A DNA stretch of 64,000 nucleotides from JAGVPT01 sp963772165 (lineage in GTDB: Bacteria > Bacteroidota > Ignavibacteria > UBA10030 > UBA8401): NCBI GenBank assembly GCA_963772165.1, contig CAVYWA010000021.1:185089-249088 (forward strand), in the 5' to 3' direction. Below the pieces are notes generated by a model. It was given only the letters and a program-made list of their open reading frames with translations, was not told where the DNA came from and made no database searches. A program made the position numbers and the translations under genes. Positions 51,308 through 60,722 of this stretch are shown in pieces. Each line of letters begins with the position of its first letter. Position 1 is the first letter of the stretch.

Positions 51308-52156
51308 TTGATACGGACACATTTCTTCAGTAAAGTGGTTCTTCTTGTTTCAGGAATTTTCTCCGTCCAGCTCACCGCACAAACGATTTCATGGTCGAAG
51401 ATTGAGGGACCGTATTCAGGTTCGATACAATGTCTCACGGTTAATCCATCAGGAAACGTTTTTGTTTCGACTTCGGAAGGGGTGTACCGATCATTGGATT
51501 CAGGTGTAAGCTGGCAGTCACTGGGATTCAATCTGGAATATGGCGGAGTGTTTCTTGTTGTAGATTCGGTTAACGGTGTTTATACCGGGAATGGCACGGA
51601 AGGGCTGTATGAATCCACGGACAATGGCACATCGTGGGCAAAGTCGAGCCTGGTTGGCGGTGTATACGCTGCGGCAGTCCTTTCAGGAAACAGAATCTGT
51701 GTCGGCGGACTCCAGACTGTTTCGGTTTCTAGTGATGGCGGAAAATCCTGGTCTGCATTGCAGGTAACAACCGACCCCGTGGACGTGTTATCGATCGCCG
51801 AAAATAATTCAGGAAACATCTATGCCGGACTCATAGCTTACATCCCGCGTCCCCCAGCGTCTCCTTATGGCGGAGGAGTCTATTTTTCTTCCGACAATGG
51901 CAGTACGTGGAAGTTACTTGGAATGTCGTTAAACTCAATCTTATCGATAGCCGTGGACAAAACGGGAAAAGTTTTCTCGATTACCGTTGACCCCAAGGGG
52001 AACAGATACATTTACTCAGCAGCTCCCAAAAGCAGTACATGGGCAGAAGATGAGGCAGGAATACAATATACGGGAATCAGCATTGAAACGCTTCTTTCGG
52101 ATAACGTTGGGAGAAGCAGTTGCCGTTACAAACATGGGCGTCTTTGTTTATATTGA
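51308..52156 (+). CDS. Exported Asp-box propeller protein, N-terminal part (frameshifted)
   Basis: The frame is open from 51113, but TTG 51308 gives a clean signal peptide (FFSKVVLLVSGIFSVQLTAQ). After it come beta-propeller repeats with Asp-box motifs (SLDSGVSW, STDNGTSW, SSDGGKSW, SSDNGSTW). The frame ends at 52156, but sense is lost after SDNVG (about 52108), and the protein continues as EAVAVTNMGVFVYID in the frame of the next entry. A one-base change near GGGAGAA at 52109-52115 explains the break. Confidence 0.7.
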   Translation: MIRTHFFSKVVLLVSGIFSVQLTAQTISWSKIEGPYSGSIQCLTVNPSGNVFVSTSEGVYRSLDSGVSWQSLGFNLEYGGVFLVVDSVNGVYTGNGTEGLYESTDNGTSWAKSSLVGGVYAAAVLSGNRICVGGLQTVSVSSDGGKSWSALQVTTDPVDVLSIAENNSGNIYAGLIAYIPRPPASPYGGGVYFSSDNGSTWKLLGMSLNSILSIAVDKTGKVFSITVDPKGNRYIYSAAPKSSTWAEDEAGIQYTGISIETLLSDNVGRSSCRYKHGRLCLY

Positions 52157-53444
52157 CTCTGCGGCAAGTTGGATTAATGTTACTCCTAGCGTTTCTTTAG
52201 CATCCATCACATCCGCTTTCTATAATCCAAAAGGGACTACCTACGCAGGAACGGATGAGAACGGCGTATTTTGTATGCGAAGTCCCTCATCGGCATGGGT
52301 GCAGTGCGGCATTGACCCGCGTCCCATCACATCAATCGGCTTCGACGGCTCGGATAATCTCCTTGCGGGGACCGAGGATGGAGTTTTTGAAAAAAACCTA
52401 AAAGCCGGCGACTGGCTGAGAGTAAGTGACGGCTTGAGTCAAGCGACTGTCAATCAACTTTACTTTTCGGCATCGAGCAAAAGACTCTATGCATCAACCG
52501 GGACGGGGCTATTTTATTTGCCGGGAGGGGGAAATTACTGGGATCATCTTACGCAACAAGAGACGTTCGCTCTTGTAGAATCTCCTAACAGCTATAAATA
52601 CGCAGGTACAAGCGGAGGGATTCTCGAGACGGTTGGTGAAGACGATATCTGGGCCCCCATACAAACGATTGGCATCCCGAGCACAAGTATTTATTGTCTC
52701 GCGCTGGATTCGTTAAGCGATCTATTCGCCGGTACCTCGGTTAATGGCATTTTCATGAGCACGGATGGCGGTACATTTTGGACGCAAACGGGCATCTCCT
52801 CTCCGCTCATATTTTATTCAGTGAAAACACTCGAAGTCGATGATGAAGGGAGAATATTTGCCGGGACCGATACGTCAGGCGCTTTTTATTCGGATGATCA
52901 TGGAATAAGCTGGAAAAACATTCCATCAATAAGAGGAAAAAGTATTACCAGCTTTGTAGTACAATATCCTGCAATGTATTTTGCCGGGACTTCTGATAGC
53001 GGGGCATTCGCATCGACAGATCGAGGGTTGAACTGGTATCCTGCGAATGACGGCCTGACGGATTCGAGCATCCTTTCGCTTAACGTCGATCAGCAAGGGT
53101 ATTTGTACGCTGGGACGAGCAAAGGATTGTTCAGCAGCAGCGGCGCTGTAACCCGTATTGCAGAAAAGAACGAGATCCCTGCTTCGTTCTCTTTATCACA
53201 GAATTACCCAAATCCTTTTAACCCGTCGACGGTGATCAATTATCAATTATCAGTGAGCAGTAAGGTAACATTGAAAGTGTATGACGTCCTAGGAAGGTTT
53301 GTGACTACGTTAATAGAAGAACATCAGGCCGCGGGCGTTCACGCGGTGACATTCAACGCGAGCAGCCTGTCAAGCGGCGTCTATTTTTACCGGCTTGCAG
53401 CGGGAAGTTATGTGCAAACTAAAAAAATGATCCTCATCAAATAA
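51987..53444 (+). CDS. Exported Asp-box propeller protein, C-terminal part with type IX secretion signal
   Basis: The meaningful part starts near 52112 and continues the propeller with more Asp-boxes (STDGGTFW, SDDHGISW, STDRGLNW). The last 85 residues are a type A T9SS sorting domain: FSLSQNYPNPFNPSTVINY, VYDVLGRFVTTL, LSSGVYFYRL and KKMILIK. The whole gene thus encodes a secreted BNR/sortilin-like propeller delivered to the surface by the type IX system, with its halves out of frame in this sequence. The C-terminal motif is a strong lineage marker. Confidence 0.85.
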   Translation: MTPRGTDTFTQQLPKAVHGQKMRQEYNIRESALKRFFRITLGEAVAVTNMGVFVYIDSAASWINVTPSVSLASITSAFYNPKGTTYAGTDENGVFCMRSPSSAWVQCGIDPRPITSIGFDGSDNLLAGTEDGVFEKNLKAGDWLRVSDGLSQATVNQLYFSASSKRLYASTGTGLFYLPGGGNYWDHLTQQETFALVESPNSYKYAGTSGGILETVGEDDIWAPIQTIGIPSTSIYCLALDSLSDLFAGTSVNGIFMSTDGGTFWTQTGISSPLIFYSVKTLEVDDEGRIFAGTDTSGAFYSDDHGISWKNIPSIRGKSITSFVVQYPAMYFAGTSDSGAFASTDRGLNWYPANDGLTDSSILSLNVDQQGYLYAGTSKGLFSSSGAVTRIAEKNEIPASFSLSQNYPNPFNPSTVINYQLSVSSKVTLKVYDVLGRFVTTLIEEHQAAGVHAVTFNASSLSSGVYFYRLAAGSYVQTKKMILIK

Positions 53445-53479
53445 TTTTCACATCGCGCCGTCAGAATTTGAGAATAGCT

Positions 53480-54389
53480 TTGCGAAAGCCTATTTTTTTT
53501 TCTTTTCTCTTATCTCTTATCTCTTATCTCTTTAAGCTGCAACCAACCCTTTCAGCCTGAAGTGCAATACACGCCCGAGCTGAATGTTTATTCCGTCTTG
53601 TTTGCCAATGCGCAAGCCGTGTACGTGAGAGTGGCACCCGTTGAACAATCCCCGTCCGGCGTGACACAGGCGATCCATGGCGCTTCGGTCAAGTTGCTGG
53701 GAAACGAAATCAATGGTATAGCAGGGCAAAGTATTACCTTGAACGATACCACGGCAACCGTTGATGGTAACACCGTGTCATTCTACTACGCGCAGGCTAA
53801 TATTGTCCCGGGAAGTTCGTACACGGTTTCTGTTGTCCAGAACGGGTATCCCCCGACGTACGCAAGTGTCAGTGTCCCGTTCGGTTATGCTACGATACCC
53901 GATCAGAATGCCTATTCTATTTTCCAAAACCCAAAGAATGTGAGCTCGGATATAAATCTGGAAATACATCTCTCCGCGCTCGCGAGCGCCGAATTCGTCC
54001 AAATGCTTGTCGAATGCCGGGGCCTTGACAGCTCCGGAAGTTTTCAAGTGGCCTCCTTCAATGTCATTCCTGTAGACTCGTTGAACCCTTTCACGGAAAC
54101 CGATGCGATTACGACTCTTGAAACGAACGTTGACATTTCACAGTATAAAAACGCATTCAGCCTTGCGCACCAATACGCAACGACTCTCACGCATTCGCAT
54201 CTTTATGTCGATATTATCGTGACGCAAATCGACGACAACCTGTACAGGTTCTTTATAACGTCCACCCGTTCTGCCAGTCCTCTTCTCATGAGGACCGATA
54301 AGATTGTTTTTAGTAATATTTTTAATCATGCGGGCACAGGCGTCGTCGCAGGTGCATCAATCGACACGACAAGGATATTTTTGTTTTGA
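53480..54389 (+). CDS. DUF4249-family lipoprotein with repeat-containing signal region
   Basis: The DUF4249 domain (ELNVYSVLFANAQAVYVRVAP to NIFNHAGTGVVAGASIDTT) is intact from about 53562. In the same frame upstream, codons give SYLLSLISLSC-NQPFQPEV, a signal-peptide core with lipobox LSC (Cys codon 53538-53540), but no start codon exists before the upstream stop. A start with a basic N-terminus (TTG 53480, MRKPIFF) lies one frame away, joined across a nine-T run (53493-53501). Thus a one-base change, or phase switching, separates start and body. It overlaps the TonB receptor gene, its usual partner. Confidence 0.75.
53493..53532 (+). repeat. T9 tract plus heptanucleotide repeats in a signal-peptide coding region
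   Basis: Nine consecutive T (53493-53501) are followed by TCTCTTA three times in tandem (53506-53526) and six of seven bases of a fourth unit. Both tracts are prone to slippage, and neither unit length is a multiple of three. Confidence 0.8.
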
Positions 54390-56611
54390 AGACACTCTGG
54401 TTTATAACCCTTCTTTTGATGGCGGCAACCCTTTTCGCGCAGGATGAAACCATTACGATTACCGGCTCGGTTGCCGACAGTGCAAGCGGTGAGAGGATTC
54501 CCTATGCAACAGTATCTGTCGTCGGCACTACCGCCGGCACCGTCGCGGATGTGAACGGCTATTTTATTTTGCACAATGTCGCGCCCCATGGTGCCCGATT
54601 GCGCGCTTCGGCAATCGGCTATGAGGCGAAAGACTTTCGGGTGGAGGTTAATCGCGAACAGCCCGTCATCATGAACATGAAAATTCCGGAAGCTACGGTG
54701 GCATTGCCGACGGTTGAGATTGTGGGAAAAACCATCGCCGGGACTGCGGGCAGCACGGTGATAACGCCTGCTCAGCTGCAGAATAATGTAGGAATTTTTA
54801 AAAATGACGTCGTTCAATATGTGACCCAGCTCCCGGGCGTCGTCACAGTGAGCGGAATATCGAGCCAGTATTACGTGAGGGGCGGCGGTCCCGATGAGAA
54901 CCTTGTCTTAGTGGATGGAATGCAGATCTACAATTTGTCCCATGCGTTCGGACTGTTAAGCTTTGTCGACCCATTAATCGTGAAAGTAGCCGATTTTAGC
55001 GTAGGCGGCTTCCAGGCCGAATACGGCGGCAGACTATCATCCGTCTTCGATATCCAGACGATTGATGGTGATAAAAATGAATTTAAGGCGAAGGGGAATC
55101 TGGATTTGATATCCACCGACGCAATGATCACCGGACCGCTTTTTTCGGACGGCAACAGCAGCTTTGTAGCCTTTTATCGCAGGCCGCTTTTTGAAAATGC
55201 CCTCCAGAAATTCTACTCGCTCGGTTTACCGTTTGACTATGATGACGGTTTTGCGAAAGCCACGATTGATATTCCCGGCGAAGGATTTATCAGCGCAGAA
55301 TTTTTAACGAGTGCCGACCGCATCCACCAGCAAGATATCTCCGACCCGGATTTCACATGGAGCAACAATTCCGGCGCAGTTTCCGGAAGCTTCCTCGTGG
55401 GCGATCAATTCGATTTGAGATTTTCAATTTCATATTCATCGTATCGTGCGGAGCAGATCCCCAAGCAATCGGATTATTTGGGTTACCAACTGGACGAAAT
55501 CACGACTCCTTCGTTCTATGGCGATGTGATCTCGTATACCCCATCGGGGGATCAGTTCGATCTGGGCCTGCTTTTCACTTTTCCCGGCTACAACTACACT
55601 TTTACGAACAAGTATGGAGGCACAATCCAAGAATCAGAATCGGACATAGAGCCGCATGTATGGGCAAAATACATGTTCAACCCGCACGGCAAGTTTTCAT
55701 TCGAGCTTGGCCTGCGCGCAGATCTTCAGAGAACATTTCAATGGCTTTCCGGTACGCCGGGCGGGTATTCCCCGGATCCGCGGCTTACTTTTTCTTACAA
55801 ACCCGCAGATGCGGTTGCCCTGTACGTAAACTATGGAATGTACCATCAACATGTCATGGACTTGAACGATGAAAATCTGGTGTTCACGCCTTTTGACGTC
55901 ATCGCGCCGATCCCAGAAAGCAACGGGGACGAGGAATCGAATCAGTACGTCGTCGGATGCAAATTGGAGCCGAATGTCCTGATGACAGCGAAGGTCGAGG
56001 TCTATTACAAAAAACTCAATAATCTTGCTGCGGTGAATTTGGAAAAAGTATATGATTGGGAAAACGATTATATCTTCGGATCGGGAGAGGCCTACGGTGT
56101 AGATCTCAGCTATACGTATGATGCGGGAGAGAACTTATACTGGCAGGTGGGGTATTCTTATAGCCGGACAACACGGACGTTTAACGGCAACACATATTTC
56201 CCGCGTTATGACTTGCGCAATCAATTGAATACGTCTTCCGGTTTCCAGCTGGCAAAAAATCTTTGGCTCAGGGGGCGATTGAAACTCACTAGCGGCCTGC
56301 CTTACACTCCTATTAATGGATATTTTGGTGTGATTCAATTTGATCCTTCTAACCTGCCGGCATACGCAAACCAGGCGCTGTACGCTCAGGCACTATTCGG
56401 CAAGGTGAATTCTGCACGCCTTCCGGGGTATGAGAGTTTCGACCTTAGTGCATCATACGACCTGAATCTCAACTGGACACATTGCAATATCCAGGGGACA
56501 TTGATTAATGTCTTAGACAAAAAAAATGTTTTTTATATAAACAATATTACGGGGAGCGTGGTTTATCAACTGCCGACAATTTTTAATCTTTCGGTGGGAT
56601 GGAGTTTCTGA
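54386..56611 (+). CDS. TonB-dependent outer-membrane receptor
   Basis: 741 residues with a signal peptide (FITLLLMAATLFAQ). Residues about 20-105 form a carboxypeptidase-regulatory-like domain (TGSVADSASGERIPYATVSV). The plug follows (VTQLPGVVTVSGISSQYYVR, ENLVLVDGMQIYNLSH), then a barrel ending in TIFNLSVGWSF with a terminal Phe. It imports a large substrate with energy from TonB. The start TTG 54386 overlaps the stop of the DUF4249 lipoprotein; the pair is common in Bacteroidota and is thought to act together. The substrate is unknown. Confidence 0.92.
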   Translation: MKTLWFITLLLMAATLFAQDETITITGSVADSASGERIPYATVSVVGTTAGTVADVNGYFILHNVAPHGARLRASAIGYEAKDFRVEVNREQPVIMNMKIPEATVALPTVEIVGKTIAGTAGSTVITPAQLQNNVGIFKNDVVQYVTQLPGVVTVSGISSQYYVRGGGPDENLVLVDGMQIYNLSHAFGLLSFVDPLIVKVADFSVGGFQAEYGGRLSSVFDIQTIDGDKNEFKAKGNLDLISTDAMITGPLFSDGNSSFVAFYRRPLFENALQKFYSLGLPFDYDDGFAKATIDIPGEGFISAEFLTSADRIHQQDISDPDFTWSNNSGAVSGSFLVGDQFDLRFSISYSSYRAEQIPKQSDYLGYQLDEITTPSFYGDVISYTPSGDQFDLGLLFTFPGYNYTFTNKYGGTIQESESDIEPHVWAKYMFNPHGKFSFELGLRADLQRTFQWLSGTPGGYSPDPRLTFSYKPADAVALYVNYGMYHQHVMDLNDENLVFTPFDVIAPIPESNGDEESNQYVVGCKLEPNVLMTAKVEVYYKKLNNLAAVNLEKVYDWENDYIFGSGEAYGVDLSYTYDAGENLYWQVGYSYSRTTRTFNGNTYFPRYDLRNQLNTSSGFQLAKNLWLRGRLKLTSGLPYTPINGYFGVIQFDPSNLPAYANQALYAQALFGKVNSARLPGYESFDLSASYDLNLNWTHCNIQGTLINVLDKKNVFYINNITGSVVYQLPTIFNLSVGWSF

Positions 56612-56760
56612 CTTCGCGATGATGGAGAGCATAACGTCGAACGTCCGACCTTGAATTTATCTCTGGAGGCATTCTCTGCCGCCTTTGTGTTTCTCTGTGA
56701 AACTTAATTTTTTTACACAGAGGGGCACTGAGACTCATAGAGTTTCATCGAGGTACAGGG

Positions 56761-57606
56761 TTATATCGATGGCGCCTTCCTCACAATCAATGTCCCCGAC
56801 CGAATCGCCCCTAGTGTGATTATTGCAGCCAGCAAAGCTGATGCACGTGACCCAACCGGCCGAATGTCGGAACAGCCATCTTCAGCAAAAGTTGCCGTAT
56901 ATTCATTAAGATAACGGATGTCCTCGATGATGGCGTGCCCTCCCGGTTTTAAAACACGAGCAACTTCGCGAATTGCCTTAGCGCGTTCAGCCGTAGAATA
57001 AATATTGTGGATAGCAAACCTTGAAACAACAACATTGAAGGTCCCGTCTGCGAACGGCATGTTACGCATATCAGCGGTTGTAATTTCAACCCGGCTTTCC
57101 ACACTTTCGCGCCGTGCATTTTCCAAAATAGCTTTAGAGTTATTCCCTGAAAGATCTTCAGCGCGCCAGATATCGATGCCAACAGCTTTTCCGGTTGTCA
57201 GACGTTTTGCTGCACCAATCAACATCAAGCCGCGGCCGCAACCGAGGTCCAGCACTTGTTCGTTTCCTTTCCAGGAGATCAGGTCCAACAAGCGTTCGCG
57301 GCTTTTCACTTTACCCACCTTGCTGCTCCAGACCATCCAACTCCCCGTCAGCAAAAATCCTATCGCACAACCGAGCCCCACACCGGATAATTCAATAGTG
57401 ATTATGACGCCTGCGACCGGAATGCATATGCGTCCCGGCCAAAAACCGATTGCTGCGGTGAGCCAAATCAACGCGCCCACTGAACCTACGATGAATAAGT
57501 TGCGTACGACAGCAGGGGCATCGATACCATAGTCTGCGTGTCCGATAGTTTCTGGTTTAATTTTTGTACTCCCTCTTTCTTGATACGCTAATTTAACAAA
57601 TGGCAC
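56761..57606 (-). CDS. Class I SAM-dependent methyltransferase with N-terminal membrane segment
   Basis: 281 residues. Two hydrophobic segments (about 36-55 and 62-90) precede a Rossmann methyltransferase: EQVLDLGCGRGLMLIGAA binds SAM, then VGIDIW, ITTADMRNMPFADGTFNVVV and EVARVLKPGGHAIIED. The membrane part and short C-terminus are unusual for soluble UbiE/COQ5-type enzymes, so a lipid or membrane substrate is plausible but unproven. The start is GTG 57606, poorly supported because a purine-rich GAAAGAGGGAG lies just inside the frame. A cupin gene lies 39 bp upstream on the same strand. Confidence 0.85.
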   Translation of the reverse strand: MPFVKLAYQERGSTKIKPETIGHADYGIDAPAVVRNLFIVGSVGALIWLTAAIGFWPGRICIPVAGVIITIELSGVGLGCAIGFLLTGSWMVWSSKVGKVKSRERLLDLISWKGNEQVLDLGCGRGLMLIGAAKRLTTGKAVGIDIWRAEDLSGNNSKAILENARRESVESRVEITTADMRNMPFADGTFNVVVSRFAIHNIYSTAERAKAIREVARVLKPGGHAIIEDIRYLNEYTATFAEDGCSDIRPVGSRASALLAAIITLGAIRSGTLIVRKAPSI

Positions 57607-57645
57607 TTGAATAACCGGGGTAGGGGGCGGCTTCGCCCAAAAAAA

Positions 57646-58008
57646 CTATTCATCCCTATTGGCCGTGGTTGGAGAAAATGCCGGGAGACAAACGGCAACA
57701 TACTCGGCCCCGCCTTCGTACGGCGAACTGTAGCGTACCCACTCGCCGGGCCGTGCAACGATCGCTTGACCGGCTTTTACCTCGATCTCTCCGCCTTCGT
57801 GTTCTACTTTTAAGCAGCCGCGCAGCACAACAGTAATCTCTTCAAATTCGGGCCTCTGACCGGGTTCAGCCCAGCCTTGCGGTGAGACCATTCTTGCTAC
57901 ACTTACTTCCGTATGTCCCGAATTTACACGGCCCGCGTATTCTTCAATTCGTTTATGTAAATTCCCCGCGGCATTGATAATTGCCGGTTGCCGGATCAGT
58001 GTTGGCAT
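57646..58008 (-). CDS. Small cupin-domain protein
   Basis: 120 residues forming a single cupin barrel. The glycine-rich turn and metal-site region (GQRPEFEEITVVLRGCLKVE) and the second motif (VKAGQAIVARPGEWVRYSSP) are visible. Usual metal histidines of motif 1 are replaced (F-E-E-I), so it may be a non-catalytic ligand-binding cupin. It stands upstream of the methyltransferase on the same strand, possibly as an operon. No function can be assigned. Confidence 0.82.
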   Translation of the reverse strand: MPTLIRQPAIINAAGNLHKRIEEYAGRVNSGHTEVSVARMVSPQGWAEPGQRPEFEEITVVLRGCLKVEHEGGEIEVKAGQAIVARPGEWVRYSSPYEGGAEYVAVCLPAFSPTTANRDE

Positions 58009-58089
58009 AGGAAATTCTCCATACTATCAAAGCTGAACTACATGCGTTAATGCTCACCCAGCCAATAACGCATTCATGTTATTTCTCGT

Positions 58090-58548
58090 TTACCTTCTTT
58101 TTAGTTCCTTCTCGAAGCATACGCTGTTTTCCACTCCGGCATACTGTCCGTAATTTGGAATCAATGTATACCCGTTCTTCTTGTAGAGCCCAATGGCTTC
58201 TGGTTGCCTTTTACCCGTCTCCAGGAGACATTTTGTATAAGATAATTCGCTCGCCCATGTTTCCAATTCAAATAAAACTTTTGTGGCAATTCCTTTGCTT
58301 CTGCTCCCCGGTAATACATACATTCGTTTAACTTCCATTGCTTTCGCACTGTATTCTTTAATCGCTCCGCAGCCTAATGGTTTATCATTTTCATAAGCCA
58401 AGACGACGAACTTAAGCTTATCAATCGTATTGAACTGAGCATAAAAGGAATGTTCTTCGCCGTCTCTTTTCGCAAGATCCTCGTCAAGCAATCTTACAAG
58501 TTCGATAAAATCGGGATTATCGGAATTGGTTCTTACTATCTTTATCAT
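58090..58548 (-). CDS. GNAT acetyltransferase
   Basis: 152 residues from ATG 58548. PLGCGAIKEYSAKAMEVKRMYVL-like strands (positions about 66-88) carry the core, the acetyl-CoA loop is GSRSKGIATKVL, and the C-terminus is EAIGLYKKNGYTLIPNYGQY. This pattern belongs to the common single-domain GNATs that acetylate small amines or proteins; the acceptor is unknown. The frame extends to 58797, but that part has no protein character. The adjacent cupin and methyltransferase genes lie downstream on the same strand. Confidence 0.88.
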   Translation of the reverse strand: MIKIVRTNSDNPDFIELVRLLDEDLAKRDGEEHSFYAQFNTIDKLKFVVLAYENDKPLGCGAIKEYSAKAMEVKRMYVLPGSRSKGIATKVLFELETWASELSYTKCLLETGKRQPEAIGLYKKNGYTLIPNYGQYAGVENSVCFEKELKRR

Positions 58549-59176
58549 CGATGGTATTCCGCTCAAGTGATACTCAGCATTGTTAAATAATGATTTTCGG
58601 TATGCAATAATGATAACAGAAGCGTGCCAGCAGGTTCCCGGACACTCCTCGTTATGCTCGATAAGAAAGTGAAAAAGTCCTGCTGTATCGTATACGCTAC
58701 AGCATTTCAAATCCAAAATCAACAGTCGAATGGGAAATGCGATGAGGATTGGCGTTGGATCATTCCACGCATGTGAACCAAAGATTTGCTCGATCAAATC
58801 ATTTTTTGTATTTGGCCCTGGTCGGGAGCTGCATTGCTTTCTTCGCCAAAGGCGAATTAGCCTCTTTTACAGGGTGCATACAAATTATTATTTTCTATCC
58901 TTGCATAGTAAACTACCACCATCAAAGACGGTGGTTTTTGAAAAGGAAAAGAATGTCATTCCGCGCTTGACGCGGAATCCAGTGTCAATCAACGGATCTG
59001 GATTCCGGTTCTTCGTCCCGCCTGAAAGCGGGACGAAGAACCGCCTTGGCGGGCAAAGCCAACTGTACATAGCCACCGCCATAGGCGGTGGGTTTCTGCT
59101 TCGCACTAAAATCAAATAATAAAAATTATAAAAGGTGTGGCGAGCAGCTTGAGATCTTAAAATTTCCTTATGTCCA
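58549..59176. other. Hairpin-rich intergenic region
   Basis: No convincing gene. The right half holds a cluster of four inverted repeats (listed separately). The left half (58549-58900) is A/T-rich open sequence in which I see nothing definite. Confidence 0.5.
58915..59091. repeat. Cluster of four hairpins (REP-like element)
   Basis: In order: ACCACC/GGTGGT (58915-58935, followed by T5, terminator-like); ATTCCGCG/CGCGGAAT (58958-58978); a 15-bp perfect stem GGTTCTTCGTCCCGC/GCGGGACGAAGAACC (59007-59042, six-base loop); and CCACCGCC/GGCGGTGG (59073-59091, three-base loop). The GTCATTCCGCGC...GCGGAATCC type is a dispersed repeat in many genomes. Confidence 0.7.
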
Positions 59177-59722
59177 TTAATTCACGTACATCCATAGCCG
59201 GGAATCCTTCTGCTCGTCGCGGATATAGAGCACACCGCCTTGTTCAAGAGCGGATCCTATTTTATCAATGTCATTGTCGAGATTGTTCGAACCGATAATC
59301 GCCAGTATGATGCCCACCGCTTCAATTGATTTCACACGCACTTTAGAGATTTTCGCAACGGATCCGCTGTCGGAGCTTTCAATAATGAGGTGGTCCTGCA
59401 TTGCTGAACTTTCTTTCATTTCCTGATCGAACTTGCCCCCATAGATTTTCGTCTCGCTGTTATCGGCGCTGTCCTGTATTTGTTTGACTGAACCATCACG
59501 GTATACTTGCAAGAGCGATTCGTACGACATTTTCACTCCGTTCATGTCAAAGTCTCCGCCAAAACTGCTTAAAAGCTTTACAATAGGGAGGGAAACTCCG
59601 ATTTTCTGAACCTGCACGCCGTCTTCTGACTTAACAATCCAAATGCATTTTGTCTGCGCATTAGCTTGATTAAATGCAGCCATGAGCACGACCGCTGAAA
59701 ACACAAGAATTCTGTTTCCCAT
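59177..59722 (-). CDS. Exported protein of unknown function
   Basis: 181 residues from ATG 59722, supported by an ideal AGGAGG ribosome site (59729-59734) and a signal peptide (LVFSAVVLMAAFNQANAQ). The mature part is small and soluble: KCIWIVKSEDGVQVQKIGVS, a polar middle, then a helical hydrophobic patch SIEAVGIILAIIGSN and the C-terminal GGVLYIRDEQKDSRLWMYVN. I recognise no family. It may be periplasmic. It stands alone between repeat-rich regions. Confidence 0.7.
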   Translation of the reverse strand: MGNRILVFSAVVLMAAFNQANAQTKCIWIVKSEDGVQVQKIGVSLPIVKLLSSFGGDFDMNGVKMSYESLLQVYRDGSVKQIQDSADNSETKIYGGKFDQEMKESSAMQDHLIIESSDSGSVAKISKVRVKSIEAVGIILAIIGSNNLDNDIDKIGSALEQGGVLYIRDEQKDSRLWMYVN

Positions 59723-60243
59723 GAAATACCTCCTATGAATTTTCCCCCGCAAGCTATACGGGAGATGAGAGAGAAATGTTTCAGCGGGGCTTGACCACGC
59801 ACGAATTACTGCGTATCCCAAAGGATTGGGTTCATCTCGAAAAAGGGAGACGACGAGTAACCGTTAATACTCTTAGGGAAATTTTTCATCGGCAGTGTAC
59901 AAATCTGACACTTTTCTTATTTGTTTCAACCTCTGTTCATTTCTTGAGTCCAATCGATAATCCGTAACGCTGTTCGGACGCTGTTCAAGCGTATGTACAT
60001 GGGGAGTTTTTTTATCGCCGGGTTGCGGCTTTGGAAGGGGATAGAGAATGCATTATAGAATCAATCTTTGAAATTGTTTGAGAAGTTTGAATTGGTAATT
60101 TTTTTATTGATTCAAAGGAAACCGATTATTATATCAAAAGCGTAATTCTCGACCGACGAGAAAGTCGGTTCGACCGTTAAGCGAATCGAGTATCTTTTGG
60201 GTTTTTGCAGAAAAACTCGATGTCAAGAAACAATCAAAATAAC
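59723..60243. other. Intergenic region with no recognised feature
   Basis: About 520 bases. A short open frame on the plus strand (59776-59967) overlaps the promoter side of the minus-strand gene and has no coding character. I see no RNA gene. The region ends at the left terminus of the first MITE. Confidence 0.4.
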
Positions 60244-60437
60244 TAGAAGCCATCTCAAAAATCCCCAAAAATGTCATTCTGAACGGAGCGAAGCGGAGTG
60301 AAGAATCCATGACAATTATGCATCATGAATCTACGAGGCTTCAGTGTCGTGGATGCTTCTCCCGCTGCTTTGCAGCGGGAGAAGCATGACATTTACAAAT
60401 GCATTCTACATCGAAACCATTTTTGAGATGGCTTCTA
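60244..60437. mobile_element. MITE copy 1, 18-bp perfect terminal inverted repeats
   Basis: TAGAAGCCATCTCAAAAA (60244-60261) is exactly inverted at 60420-60437. Element ends begin and finish with TA, as expected for TA-target insertion of IS630/Tc1-mariner-type transposases. No transposase is encoded. Its centre holds a GTCATTCTGAACGGAGCG-type repeat and a CTTCTCCCGCTGC/GCAGCGGGAGAAG hairpin. Confidence 0.75.
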
Positions 60438-60485
60438 ATTTTTTCAGGCCTCTTTGCTCAATGGGTTAAGAGCGTTGCCAGCGGC

Positions 60486-60722
60486 AGGAAGATTTCAGGA
60501 GGGGGCTTTACTCATTTCTTTAAGAAGGCAGTGTATACTATGCCCGATTGCAAGATAACCGCTTGCACTTTCGTTCATTACATCATACATTGGCCACATT
60601 GCTTATATAGGACGGGGGTTTCCAAATGCGCCGTTAAGAAACTACCTGGTAACTCCGACGTGAAAAAAACTCAAGTATATCTGCATTTACAGCCAGACCT
60701 ATCAAAAAAGAAAGGACAGTTA
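60486..60722 (+). pseudogene. Remnant of a tyrosine recombinase C-terminus
   Basis: The translated stretch FTHFFKKAVY, then CAVKKLPGNSDVKKTQVYLH aligns with THAFKKATY and YAVKELLGHSDVKTTQVYSH of the integrase at 62.8-63.0 kb, and the DNA is also recognisably similar (for example GATAACCGCTTGCA against GATGACCGCTTGCA). The catalytic HxxR is lost (VHYIIH). It is open in frame with the outer-membrane-like gene that follows, probably by chance. Confidence 0.7.

Noticed and set aside
56612..56760. Repetitive-looking stretch with CTCTGTG/CACAGAG words
   Set aside because: The CTCTGTG...CACAGAG words are short and imperfect; I could not define an element or a stable hairpin.
58549..58797. N-terminal extension of the GNAT gene
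   Set aside because: The upstream 83 codons have no conserved character, and the GNAT fold starts after ATG 58548.
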